DNA from: Budorcas taxicolor
Taxonomy: Eukaryota; Chordata; Mammalia; Artiodactyla; Bovidae
Assembly (NCBI RefSeq): GCF_023091745.1
Contig: NC_068922.1
Location: forward strand, 26,078,001-26,142,000
DNA length: 64,000 nt
Reading direction: 5' to 3'
In this document: piece by piece, positions 1 through 10,378 of the stretch
How positions within the stretch are numbered: position 1 is the first letter of the stretch
How the letters are laid out: the number at the start of each line of letters is the position of its first letter
Notes under the pieces: model-generated
The model's database searches: none
What the model was told of the DNA's origin: nothing
The model's input: the letters and a program-made list of their open reading frames with translations, nothing else
Position numbers and translations under genes: made by a program

Positions 1-702
1 AATACATGGCATGCAAAGGCATTGTGAACCAGCAGCCCCGAAACTCTGAATTCTGTTCAACAGCCTCATTTAGAAGATCTAAGCGTCACTGCCTCTGGCT
101 GGAGAAGCGCAAGAGCTAGATGGCCGGGAAGACCTGTGAATATCAGGTTGAGATTTCATGAATAGTCCATAATTTTTGAAATGAGGCTAATTTATATGTT
201 GGGTGGATTAGAAATGAAAAGGAGAAGGAGTTGAAAGACTTTTCAGTTTTGATTTGTTTTCTCCAGAAGTCTGTGGGTGCTCTGGAGATTTTTAAACCTG
301 AAATACTTTGAAAGACATTGGGTTGCTTGAAGAAAAATAAGAAAGTTATGAAAAAATGGATAAAGGAGAGAGAAAGAAGGAAAAAATAACGGGAGGGTAA
401 GCACTTTACCTCGCCAGCTCTGTTGCCGTTAACAACCATCACCATCACCTGCATCACGAACTGACTGTCCCTTCTGTGTGACTGGCACTGCGTTATGAGA
501 CTTGCACGTGTTATCTCTAAACACACGCTCAGAGATCACAGACTGGAGGCGAGGGGCTGGATACCCTTCCGCAGGAGGCTTCTGTTCCTAGCTCAGGGTT
601 TGGGCACCTGGCAGGATGTATAGGCATTGAAAGATACTATCTGTTCTGCTGCTGTCAGATACCTCTTGTATTAAAGCCAGCCTTCCTCTCCTCTTCATCA
701 CG

Positions 703-703
<1 letters not shown>
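1..703. other. No gene or repeat recognised
   Basis: I see no recognisable interspersed repeat or exon here. A 127-codon open frame on the minus strand (143-526) has a low-complexity Phe/Ser-rich translation and no domain, so it is treated as chance. Confidence 0.5.

Positions 704-735
<32 letters not shown>
704..735. repeat. (CA)16 microsatellite
   Basis: An uninterrupted run of CA dinucleotides, about 16 units. It lies just before the 3' end of the minus-strand BovB copy. It is probably length-polymorphic, as such tracts usually are. Confidence 0.95.
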
Positions 736-737
<2 letters not shown>

Positions 738-751
738 CATTTTGCTCCTGT

Positions 752-3185
752 ATTCAGTTTAGTTCAGCTCAGCTCAATCGCTCAGTTGTGTCCAACTTTT
801 TGCAACCCCATGAATTGCAGCATGCCAGGCCTCCCTGTCCATCCCATCTCCCGGAGTTCACCCAGATTCACGTCCATCGAGTCAGTGATGCCATCCAGCC
901 ATCCCATCCTCCGTCGTCCCCTTCTCCTCCTGCCCCCAATCCCTCCCAGCATCAGAGTCTTTTCCAATGAGTCAACTCTTCTCATGAGGTGGCCAAAGTA
1001 CTGGAGTTTCAGCTTTAGCATCAGTCCTTCCAAAGAAATCCCAGGGCTGATCTCCTTTAGGATGGACTGGTTGGATTTCCTTGCAGTCCAAGGGACTCTC
1101 AAGAGTCTTCTCCAACACCACAGTTCAAAAGCATCAGTTCTTCAGCGCTCAGCCTTCTTCCCAGTCCAACTCTCACATCCATACATGACTACTGGAAAAA
1201 CCATAGCCTTGACTAGATGGACCTTAGTCGGCAAAGTAATGTCTCTGCTTTTGAATGTGCTATCTAGGTTGGTCATAACTTTTCTTCCAAGGAGTAAGCG
1301 TCTTTTCATTTCATGGCTGCAGTCACCATCTGCAGTGATTCTGGAGCCCCCCAAAATAAAGTCTGACACTGTTTCTACTGTTTCCCCATCTATTTCCCAT
1401 GAAGTGATGGGACCAGATGCCATGATCTTCGTTTTCTGAATGTTGAGCTTTAAGCCAACTTTTTCACTTTCCTCTTTCACTTTCATCAAGAGGCGTTTTA
1501 GCTCCTCTTCACTTTCTGCCATAAGGGTGGTGTCATCTGCATATCTGAGGTTATTGATGTTTCTCCTGGCAATCTTGATTCCAGTTTGTGCTTCTTCCAG
1601 CCCCATGTTTCTCATGATGTACTCTGCATAGAAGTTAAATAAGCAGGGTGACAATATACAGCCTTGACGTACTCCTTTTCCTATTTGGAACCAGTCTGTT
1701 GTTCCATGTCCAGTTCTAACTGTTGCTTCCTGACCTGCATACAGATTTATCAAGAGACAGGTCAGGTGGTCTGGTATTGCCATCTCTTTCAGAATTTTCC
1801 ACAGTTGATTGTGATCCACACAGTCAAAGGCTTTGGCATAGTCAATAAAGCAGAAATAGATGTTTTTCTGGAACTCTCTTGCTTTTTCCATGATCCATCG
1901 GATGTTGGCAATTGGATCTCTGGTTCCTCTGCCTTTTCTAAAACCAGCTTGAACATCAGGAAGTTCACGGTTCACGTATTGCTGAAGCTTGGCTTGGAGA
2001 ATTTTGAGCATTACTTTACTAGCATGTGAGATGAGTGCAATTGTGCAGTAGTTTGAGTATTCTTTGGCATTGCCTTTCTTTGGGATTGGAATGAAAACTG
2101 ACCTTTTCCAGTCCTGTGGCCACTGCTGAGTTTTCCAAATTTGTTGGCATGTTGAGTGCAGCACTTTCACAGCATCATCTGTCCGGATTTGAAATAGCTC
2201 AACTGGAATTCCATCACCTCCACTAGCTTTGTTCGTAGTGATGCTTTCTAAGGCCCACTTGACTGTACATTCCAGGATGTCCGGCTCTAGATGAGTGATC
2301 ACACCATCGTGATTATCCAGGTCATGAAGATCTTTTTTGTACAGTTCTGTGTATTCTTGCCACCTCTTCTTAATATCTTCTGCTTCTGTTAGGTCCATAT
2401 CATTTCTGTCCTTTATTGAGCTCAGCTCATCTTTGCATGAAATGTTCCCTTGGTATCTCTAATTTTCTTGAAGAGATCTCTAGTCTTTCCCATTCTGTTC
2501 TTTTCCTCTATTTCTTTGCATTAATCGCTGAAGAAGGCTTTCTTATCTCTTCTTGCTATTCTTTGGAACTCTGTATTCAGATGCTTATATCTTTCCTTTT
2601 CTCCTTTGCTTTTCACCTCTCTTCTTTTCACAGCTATTTGTAAGGCCTCCCCAGATGGCCATTTTGCTTTTTTGCTTTTCTTTTCCATGGGGATGGTCTT
2701 GATCCCTGTCTCCTGTACAATGTCACGAACTTCCATCCATAGTTCATCAGGCACTCTATCAGATCTAGGCCCTTAAACCTATTTCTCAATTCCACTGTAT
2801 AATCATAAGGGATTTGATTTAGGGCATACCTGAATGGTCTAGCAGTTTTCCCTACTTTCTTCAATTTGAGTCTGAATTTGGTAATAAGGAGTTCATGATC
2901 TGAGCCACAGTCAGCTCCTGGTCTTGTTTTTGCTGACTGTATAGAGCTTCTCCATCTTTGGCTGCAAAGAATATAATCAGTCTGATTTTGGTGTTGACCG
3001 TCTGGTGATGTCCATGTGTAGAGTCTTCTCTTGTGTTGTTGGAAGAGGGTGTTTGCTATGACCAGTGCATTTTCTTGACAAAACTCTGTTAGTCTTTGCC
3101 CTGCGTCTTTCCACATTCCAAGGCCAAATTTGCCTGTTACTCCAGGGGTTTCTTGACTTCCTACTTTTGCATTCCAGTCCCCTAG
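752..3185 (-). mobile_element. BovB (RTE) LINE, 5'-truncated, longest copy in window
   Basis: Minus-strand BovB of about 2.4 kb. Its 3' end is the AGTTCAG-type tail at 752-780; the typical CGCTCAGTTGTGTCC motif of BovB and BovB-derived SINEs follows. It runs through reverse transcriptase and most of the endonuclease and stops near 3185, where similarity to BovB is lost. Family length is about 3.2 kb, so roughly the first 0.7-0.8 kb is missing. BovB is a non-LTR retrotransposon that spread between vertebrates by horizontal transfer and expanded in ruminants. No clear target-site duplication was found. Confidence 0.95.
1105..3116 (-). pseudogene. BovB endonuclease-reverse transcriptase reading frame, broken
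   Basis: The remnant reads from right to left. The C-terminal part of the APE-like endonuclease (3116-2634) keeps the GSDHELL motif (around 2885-2905) that ends the nuclease fold. A linker segment (2754-2521) is in another frame. The reverse transcriptase (2398-1142) keeps the polymerase YADD box (around 1525-1550) and motifs such as GFRKGRGTRD and FIDYAKAFD. Two frame changes and a stop at 2521-2523 separate these parts. At 1142-1144 a TGA stands where family copies have an arginine CGA codon, after which the same frame resumes. The protein would nick DNA and copy its own RNA into the nick; this copy cannot make it. The intact YADD box suggests a fairly young copy. Confidence 0.9.
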
Positions 3186-3262
3186 GTAGGCCAGATAGAG
3201 GGCTCACTTGATATCTGCAGTATGTCCACCGTACACACATAGCTCAAATGCATCTCTACCCA

Positions 3263-3416
3263 GAGTGAGGCTTTTATTTTTTGAATATTTATTTCTTTGG
3301 CTGCCCCAGGTCTTAGTTGCAGCATGTGGGATCTAGTTCCCTGCTTAGGGATCGAACCTGGGTCCTCTGCATTGAGAGTGAGGAGTCTTAGCCGCTGGAC
3401 CATGAGGGAAATCTCC
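3263..3416 (-). mobile_element. CHR-type tRNA-derived SINE
   Basis: Minus-strand copy. The A-rich tail appears as TTTTATTTTTTG on the plus strand. It is followed by the complement of the tRNA-like head, with the B-box-like GGGATCGAACCTGGG and the end GCTGGACCATGAGGGAAAT. CHR SINEs are cetartiodactyl repeats derived from a tRNA-Glu-like gene. Confidence 0.85.
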
Positions 3417-4077
3417 AGACTGGTGTTTTAAAACTTTATGGCAACAGAGGAAATCCAGGCTCTTCCGGCTTATCGCTCTGGGTCTCAGAATGTCCCTCCC
3501 CCATGAACTGGTCTTTATGATGAGTTGGGGACCTGGTCTTCCTTTCACCCCTCCCCAACACTGAGCCTGTTTCCAGCAGAGGCTGCCGTGATGTATGGCT
3601 CTCCCCCAGTCCTCATCCTCTCAGAGAAAACAACCACAAAGTCCTCTGCCAGTCTGGTCCCTGACACTTCATCCTTTAAGAAAAAAAAACCTAACAAACC
3701 TGAAACAAAATCTAAATGCAGTAATTTACTTAGGCATTGACAGACATGAATGTGTCTTTATGAATTAATTTGTTAAATTAATCAATCAATTTAGCTGAAA
3801 AATCAGATCAAGCAGATAACAAGCCAGTTGGATCTGACCTGATTAAATTAGGTGACTAGAAATGTCATCTGATTAGATCAGATCATTCAAGTTGCTATTT
3901 CGAAGCAGTCACAGTCAGGAAACGAGAGGTCTTCCCAGGGCCTCAGGTCCTGCCTGCAGAGTGTATCTGGGGTTGGGGCTGGTGCAAAGGACTTCCGAGG
4001 TCCCCAGGGCTGTCTGAACTCAGCTTTTTTAGGATCCCTGCAATTTCAGACACCAGGCTGCGTGACCAGGTTACCAG
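3417..4077. other. No gene or repeat recognised
   Basis: Mostly unique-looking, AT-rich between 3720 and 3900 with several GATCAGATC/GATTAGATC-like near-repeats. No reading frame of interest. Confidence 0.45.
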
Positions 4078-4545
4078 ATGGCTGCGAGCTTCCTGTTGCT
4101 GCTGGAACAAATGACTGCAACCTTAAGTAGCCTAAAACAACACAAATTCATGACCTTGCGATTCTGGAGGTCAGAGTCTGAAATGGGTCTCTTGGGGATA
4201 AAACCAAAGAGTTGGCAGGATGGTGCTTTTTCTGAAAGAACGAGGAACAATCTATCCTTGCCTTTTCCAGCTCCCAGGAACCACCTGCTCTCTTTGGCTC
4301 ATGACCTCCTCATTCCGATGTTATCAGTCACATGACCCTCCTGCCTCTCTCTTTCAAGTATAAGAACCCTTGAGACTATTTTGGGTGAACATAGATAATC
4401 CAGGATAACCTCTCCATTTCAAGATCCTTAACTTAATCTTCTCTGCCATGTCCCTTTTGCCACTTCATAGGTTCTAGGATTAGCATCTTTGGGGGGTTGT
4501 TACTATGCTTCCCACAACAACTCAGGCTACTACCAGATTTTCGGA
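4078..4545 (+). repeat. Ancient mammalian interspersed repeat (old L1M-like 3' region)
   Basis: It carries the recurrent phrases TTCCTGTTGCTGCTGGAACA, AAAACAACACAAATTCATGA and ATTCTGGAGGTCAG, then the GATCCTTAACTTAAT block. The same family recurs at 5729, 6806 and 60687. I recall it as an old L1M-type 3' UTR, but the exact family is uncertain. Confidence 0.6.
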
Positions 4546-4828
4546 ATTCGGGATGACACATTGGCCCCTTACAGACAACTCCATGATTAGAGATACTGAA
4601 GAGGCTTATGGGATAAAACCGTACACCCCTGATTCTGCCATAGCAACCGAAGTTCTTGAGATTCAAGTAATTCTTCTGCATTAAGGCTTGGCTTCCAGAA
4701 AACTCCTACTCCCTAGAAATATATAATGTGGGAGGATGAATAGCATGTTTCTATAAAATCCATCACCTATCATCAAAGATGATGGGTTGGTTTATCAAAC
4801 TCCTTATGATTAAGAGTTGCTATAATTA

Positions 4829-5037
4829 GGTGGCCCAGTGATAAAAAATTCACCTGCCAATGCAGTTCTATCTCTGGGTCAGGAAGATCCCCTGGAGTAG
4901 GAAATGGCCACCCCCCCCCCCCCCCCCCCAGTATTCTTGCCTGGAAAATCCTATGGACAGAGGAGCCTGGAGGTCTATAGTCCATGAGATCACAAAGAGT
5001 CGGACATGACGCGCGCACACACACACACACACACACA
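4829..5037 (+). mobile_element. Bov-tA SINE with internal C19 tract
   Basis: Plus strand. A diverged tRNA-like head (GTGGCCCAGTGATAAAAAATTC) leads into the BovB-derived body (GTATTCTTGCCTGGAAAATCC, then GTCGGACATGAC). A run of 19 C (4911-4929) interrupts the body where other copies have about AACCCACTCC. The copy ends in a (CA)n tail at 5016-5037. Confidence 0.9.
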
Positions 5038-5167
5038 AGATAACTAATACATGTTGGAAGGAATTCAGCTAATAATATTCAGAACTTGGGACTCTAAGCC
5101 CAGGTCCAGACTCTGGAAAAGACCAAAAAAAAAAAAAAAAATTAAATTTACATCAATTACCTCTGCA

Positions 5168-5455
5168 CAGGAATTCCCTGGTGGCCCAGCAGTTGGGAGT
5201 CTGCCAGCTAATTCAGTAGACACGGGTTCAATCCCTGGTCCAGGAAGATTCCACATGTCGTGGGGCAACAACTGAGCGTGTGGGCCACAGTGACTGAGCT
5301 CTGGCTCTGGGGTCCATGCTCTGTACCGGGAGAGGCCACCACAGTGAGAAGCTGTGCCCCACACCCAGGGAATGACCCTGCTTGCCGCCACCAGGGAGGG
5401 CCCAGGTACAGTGGCGAGTACCCAGAGCAGCCAAAAAGAAATAAAAATTTTTAAA
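5168..5455 (+). mobile_element. CHR-type SINE, long form
   Basis: Plus strand, starting GGAATTCCCTGGTGGCCCAGC (tRNA-like A-box side), with GGGTTCAATCCCTGG as the B-box-like segment, a long body and an A-rich tail (AAATAAAAATTTTTAAAAAT). Confidence 0.85.
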
Positions 5456-5728
5456 AATTACTTCTGCTTAAAATATGTTATGGAAAGAGTGCAATAACAG
5501 CCTCAGCTATGCTGAAATCCTTCGTGGTCTACTTGTATATAATCTCATATTGAATATTTCTTTCATGATTTACTTCTTTTGACAACATGGTACTTAGTAG
5601 GTTCTATGTTTGGAACTGGGGAGAAACTCTATAAGGCTAAGGAGAAAAACAGTTTAATATATGCCCTGCCCGAAGTGAGTAGAAATGATGTGGTGGTTAA
5701 AAGCTGTCTGAGTCTTCAAGGAAGTTGT

Positions 5729-6095
5729 ATTAGTTTTCCAGGGCTGCCATGCAAAGGATCACAGATAGGGTCTTAAATAACATAAATGTATTTCTTCGTG
5801 GTTAGGGAAGGGAGGCTGGATGTCTAAAATCAAGATGCTTTCTGAGGCCACCCTCCTTGGCTCGTGGGTGACCCTCTTCTCCCTGCGTCCACACTTGCTC
5901 TTCTCCTGAGTGATATCTGTGTCCTGACCACCTCCTGTTACAAGGACACAGCCTTATCAGGTCGGGGCCCACCCTAATGACTTCATTTAAGTAACTTCTT
6001 TAAACACCCTGTCTCCAGATAGTCATATTCTGAGGTCCTAGGGGTTAAGACTTCAACATGAAAATTTTGGAGGGACAAATTCAGCCCATAACAGA
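5729..6095 (+). repeat. Ancient mammalian interspersed repeat (old L1M-like 3' region)
   Basis: It begins TTAGTTTTCCAGGGCTGCCA and ends ...GGGACAAATTCAGCCCATAAC. Internal phrases such as GCCCACCCTAATGACTTCATT match the other copies of this family in the window. It is well preserved end to end. Confidence 0.65.
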
Positions 6096-6805
6096 AATGT
6101 AGGACTTAGCCAAGCAAAGAGAAGGAAGCAATGGAGCTGGAGGAGAGAATGTGCAGGGAAAGGCTCAAGAGATGAGGTGTAACTTGGGCAGAAGAGAGTT
6201 TAACTTGCCTTTAATCAGAGGGAAAAACACCAGCTATAGAGAGACAAGGTAAGCTCCCAGATGCCTCTGGAGGGTTCACTAATGAAAGCTCCGTTTCAAG
6301 GTTTTCAGGTCCTCTTTGATCTATGCTCTGCTTGCCGTGCACTAACAGTACACCCGCATTTCAAGAGTATTCAGAATACACCTGTGTGCCTTCATGACTG
6401 GAAAAATCTCCCTTTAACCTTCTGTTATGAAGCAGTCAGTTAAAACGGAAGAGATCTGCAGGTTCTCCCACTTTACCTCTTTGGGGACAGAAAGTACTGC
6501 CATAGTTTAGCTTTGTCAGTAACCTTTCTACCTTAATTTCCTCACGTGTAATAAGGAAAGATATGATGATTCTAAAATTGTATTATTTAGTGGCATTGGT
6601 CTCAAATCTACTTATGACTCTAGAGAAAATTATATACTGTATGTTTCCCAAGGAAATATTTAAATTCAAATCTTGACTTCATGATGGCTAAATATTGAAT
6701 GAGGATTAATACCAATAAATAGAAAAACAATTAGCAGAATAATTAGTTGGTATTTTGTGTATAGTTTTATTAACATTGATCACTTCCTTGTGGCAATTGC
6801 TACCT
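6096..6805. other. No gene or repeat recognised
   Basis: AT-rich from about 6540. Open frames are short and unconvincing. Confidence 0.45.
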
Positions 6806-7116
6806 GTATTAGCTTGCCAGGAAGGCCATAACAAAGTGATACCAACTGGGCCATTTAAAGAAGAGAAATTTGTTGTCTTACAGTTCTGGAGCCTGGAAGT
6901 CTGAGATCTAGTGTCATCAGGACTGACTTTTTCCCAGGACAGATTCTGTTGCAGGTCTCTCTCCAGTTTCTGATAGCTCCTTGACTTGTGGCAGCATCCC
7001 TCCAGTTTTCACCTGGCATTCTCCCTACATGCCTGTCCGTGTCCAAATTTCCCCCTTTTATAAGAACACCAGTCATATTGGAGTAGGGACCATCCTACTC
7101 CATTATAACCCACCTT

Positions 7117-7395
7117 GCTGCTGCTGCTGCTGCTAAGTCGCTTCAGTCATGTCCGACGCTGTGCGACCCCATAGACGGTTGCCCACCAGGCTCCCCCATC
7201 CCTGGGATTCTCCAGGCAAGAACACTGGAGTGGGTTGCCATTTCCTTCTCCAATGCATGAAAGTGAAAAGTGAAAGTGAAGTCGATCAGTCATGTCCGAC
7301 TCCTAGCGATCCCATGGACTGCAGCCCACCAGGCTCCCCCGTTCCTGGGATTTTCCAGGCAAGAGTACTGGAGTGGGTTGCCATTTCCTTCTCCA
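7117..7395 (-). mobile_element. BOV-A2 SINE with perfect 12-bp target-site duplication
   Basis: Minus-strand dimer of the BovB-derived unit: (TGC)n at 7117-7134 (the AGC-repeat tail), then two units, each with GTCCGAC and CAGGCAAGA(A/G)ACTGG-like phrases, joined by GAAAGTGAAAAGTGAAAGTG. The flanking 12-bp duplication ATAACCCACCTT lies at 7105-7116 and 7396-7407. It is very little diverged, so probably a young insertion. Confidence 0.95.
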
Positions 7396-7420
7396 ATAAC
7401 CCACCTTACTCCAATATATA

Positions 7421-7551
7421 ACATCACCAACTGAATGGACATGAGTTTGAGGAGACTCCGGGAGATACTGAAGGACAGGGAAGCCTGGTGAGTTGCAGTC
7501 CATGTGATCACAAATAGTCAGACACAACTTAGAGACTGAACAACGACAACA
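7421..7551 (+). mobile_element. BovB 3'-tail fragment with target-site duplication
   Basis: Extreme 3' end of BovB (about 130 bp, ending GACTGAACAACGACAACAA). It is flanked by the direct repeat ACTCCAATATA at 7408-7418 and 7552-7562 (approximate). It is a severely 5'-truncated retroposition, only 12 bp from the BOV-A2 insertion. Confidence 0.85.
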
Positions 7552-7680
7552 ACTCCAATATAACTTCATCTTAACTAATTACATTTGTCACCAGCTTATT
7601 TCCAAATAAGGTCAACTTCTGGGATAATGGGAGTTAGGGCTTTGACATGCGTTTTGGGGGAGACATAATTCAACCCATGA

Positions 7681-8513
7681 CCCTGCTCATCAGTGGGTTA
7701 AAAAGTATTGAAACCTTCTACTTCTTCCATTTCAAAAGAGAAACTCAGGCTTAATCAACATGTGCCTAGATTTCTGTAATGATACTCTTAATCAATAATC
7801 TACTCAAACACAATTAAGAAAAAACTCATAAGTCAACTAAAAAGATAGTCTTGATTATAAAAGGGATCCTACTTCAGGGGTGCATAAAGTCTGTTTGCCT
7901 CTAGATTTTTCCCAATCCTTTTAGAAAATATATTTTTCTCCTCCAATTCATGTATGCATTAGGTTTAGAAGTTATTTTTCAGAACACTCCACTTCAGGAA
8001 TTCTGGAAGCAACAAAATATTTATTTTAGACCACCTGTTTTGATCCAGGGAGAGAATAGATAGTTGCTTATAGCCTGGAATAACCACGATTTAGACTTGG
8101 TTGGTAAAACTAAGCCGAGTCTCCCTATTTCCTGTGTAGGCTCAGTATTCCTCAGAGCTCATATTTATAAATAAAACAAATGCAACATTTGTATTTCTTT
8201 TGTATCTTACAAGAAAACATTAATAGGATGTATCTTAATTCTTTACTTTTTATTAGCTTTTACAGACTGTAATATTGCTGTAAATTCCATATTACAGTAA
8301 TGACATTTTCTGCTAATTTAAGAATTCAAAATGGCCACAAAGGACTATCACAATTTAAGAAAAACTACAGTTTAACATAGACCTTTTAGAGATAAATGTA
8401 TGACTGCCATTTGGGAATATTCCTTTAACCCTGGTTGGAAGATGTCTACCACTCTGAACATTTAATGCCTGATTTCTTAGGGGTACAATATTTAAAATGA
8501 GATTTAGAACGAA
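7681..8513. other. No gene or repeat recognised
   Basis: AT-rich, unique-looking. No exon-like stretch seen. Confidence 0.45.
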
Positions 8514-8716
8514 GTGAAAGTGAAGTCGCTCAGTCGTGTCCGACTCTTTGTGACCCCATAGACTGTAGCCTACCAGGCTCCTCTGTCCATGGGATTTTCC
8601 AGGCAATAGTACTGGAATGGATTGCCATTTCCTTCTCCAGGGGATCTTCCCAACCCAGGGCTCGAACCCGGGTCTCCCACATTGTAGACAGATGCTTTAC
8701 CGTCTGAGCCACCACA
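8514..8716 (-). mobile_element. Bov-tA SINE
   Basis: Minus strand. The BovB-derived tail side (GAAGTCGCTCAGTCGTGTCC) comes first. The complement of the tRNA-like head follows, ending CTTTACCGTCTGAGCCACCA. Full length, low divergence. Confidence 0.95.
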
Positions 8717-10035
8717 AAACTCTGATTAAATAGCACCTGGCTAACATTCTCCAGGTAAATCAATTGAAATGAAAAAGCCTGCCTAGGGCTGCATGGACTG
8801 GATCTTTTAGAGCAGTAGGGACATCTTGTGGCCGATTTTATTAAGGATTTTTTATTTTATTTTTTTTATTTTCGGGGGAGATGTTTTATTTTTAATAAGA
8901 TACTTTGATTCTAATACAGTGAACTGTTACAATGTCAGTGATTGTGCTCTATACTGGGAGTCAAAGGATGAATGAAACATAAATTGTGTTTTGAAAAGTC
9001 TACCAGAATAGAAAGAGATTGAAGATTTCGATATTACTTATTTACATACAGGAAATCCAGGTCATCTTGAAAAGCATTGGAAGTGCGGCTGTAACAGATG
9101 TCTGTGGTTTTTGCCTGGCCTCCCTTCATCCTGCATCTGTCAGTCTCTCAGCTCAGTGTTGATTTGGGGTCAGCCCAGCCTCACTCATCGTCCATGTGTT
9201 GGGCTAGGACTGCAGGTCACTACCTCTGGCTCCAGGGCCCTCCATTCCAAATATTCTACCAGGAGCACAGGATCCAAGCAAGGTGAAAAATCAAGGGAGT
9301 TCACTTCTACACTTTTGTTTGATCAAGGGGAAGGATCCAGTCTCTTTCTGCTGGTGGCTTGTCAGCCTGGAGCTTCTGGTAACCGACAGCCATGATGTGG
9401 GGCGGGTACAGCTGGGAGTGAAGGAGCCGAGAGGAAACCAAGGCAAGACACGAAGAGAGTCTGAGGTCTGATCATGGAATAGGAGTACCTGGACCCAGTT
9501 ATACTACCACAGAGTGTTCAGTCAAAAGGATTGATCTTGGAACAAAAGTGATGGAAAAAATTGTGAAATAAATGCAGAGACACACAAATACGTTAGCCTG
9601 TGCACAAATTAACATATACACAAATATATAATAAAATACATTGAGATACGGTTCTAAAACTTAGCTTTCATGAATTGAGTACATTGTGAAAATTTTTCCA
9701 CACAAATAAATGTTGCACCACGCTATTCTTAAGAGTTGCTCAGTTTTGTATGCAATAATGGCATCATAATTTACAAAATCATTTGTCATCTACTGGACAC
9801 TTTGAGCATTTAGTCTGTTTGCAAGTTTTTTAGCTTCAATCATGCTGCTATTTTCATGCTTTCCTGAAAAATTGTTAGATTACTTCTTCAGAATTAAAGA
9901 GGAGTTTATTAACAGTTAAATCTATCATTATCTAATTGTATTTGAGATAAAGCAAGTATAAGTTAGGTGTATTAAGATGGTTTTACTACTATATCTATTT
10001 TAAAAAATTATTTGTTACTGCTTTTACCATTATAC
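8717..10035. other. No gene; possible old L1 remnant
   Basis: Mostly unique-looking. Overlapping open frames at 9098-9471 lack domains. The part around 9640-9860 weakly resembles an old L1 3' UTR (phrases about a distance and a small step to the next unit, AT-rich), but I cannot assign it. Confidence 0.4.
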
Positions 10036-10217
10036 GGAGAAGGCTATGGCACCCTACTCCAGTACTCTTGCCTGGAAAATCCCATGGACAGAGAAGCCTG
10101 GTGGGCTGCAGTCCATGGGGTCACTAAGAGTTGGATACGACTGAGCGACTTCACTTTCACTTTTTACTTTCATGCATTGGAGAAGGAAACTCCAGTGTTC
10201 TTGCCTGGAGAATCCCG
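10036..10217 (+). mobile_element. BOV-A2 SINE, plus strand, 3'-interrupted
   Basis: The first BovB-derived unit (GAGAAGGCTATGGCACCC...GACTGAGCGACTTCAC) is joined by CACTTTCACTTTTTACTTTC to the start of a second unit. That unit breaks off at about 10217, where an unrelated BovB tail begins. Confidence 0.85.
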
Positions 10218-10378
10218 AGACAGCAGATAATGTCATTAAATTTACCTCTATCAGTGACTCAATGGATGTGAATCTGAGCAAACTCTGGAAGATAGTGAAG
10301 GACAGGGAAACCTGGTGTACTGTAGTCCATGGGGTCACAAAGAGTTGGACATGGCTTAGTAACTGAACAACAGCAACA
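10218..10378 (+). mobile_element. BovB 3'-tail fragment abutting a BOV-A2
   Basis: About 150 bp of BovB 3' end (TCAGTGACTCAATGGATGTG...CTGAACAACAGCAACAA). It directly follows the broken second unit of a BOV-A2, with no remaining part of that SINE seen downstream. Confidence 0.8.

Larger units (their letters stand above)
6806..7680 (+). repeat. Ancient L1M-like repeat split by two younger insertions
   Basis: Starts TATTAGCTTGCCAGGAAGGC and ends GGGGGAGACATAATTCAACCC, the same family as 5729-6095. Its middle is opened by a BOV-A2 SINE (7117-7395) and a BovB tail fragment (about 7420-7551). Each has its own target-site duplication, so the host sequence can be followed continuously on either side. 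Confidence 0.7.

Noticed and set aside
143..526. 127-codon minus-strand frame
   Set aside because: Phe/Ser-rich, no domain, no splice or promoter context.
735..1439. 234-codon plus-strand open frame
   Set aside because: It is the complementary strand of the BovB reverse-transcriptase region; the real coding sense is minus.
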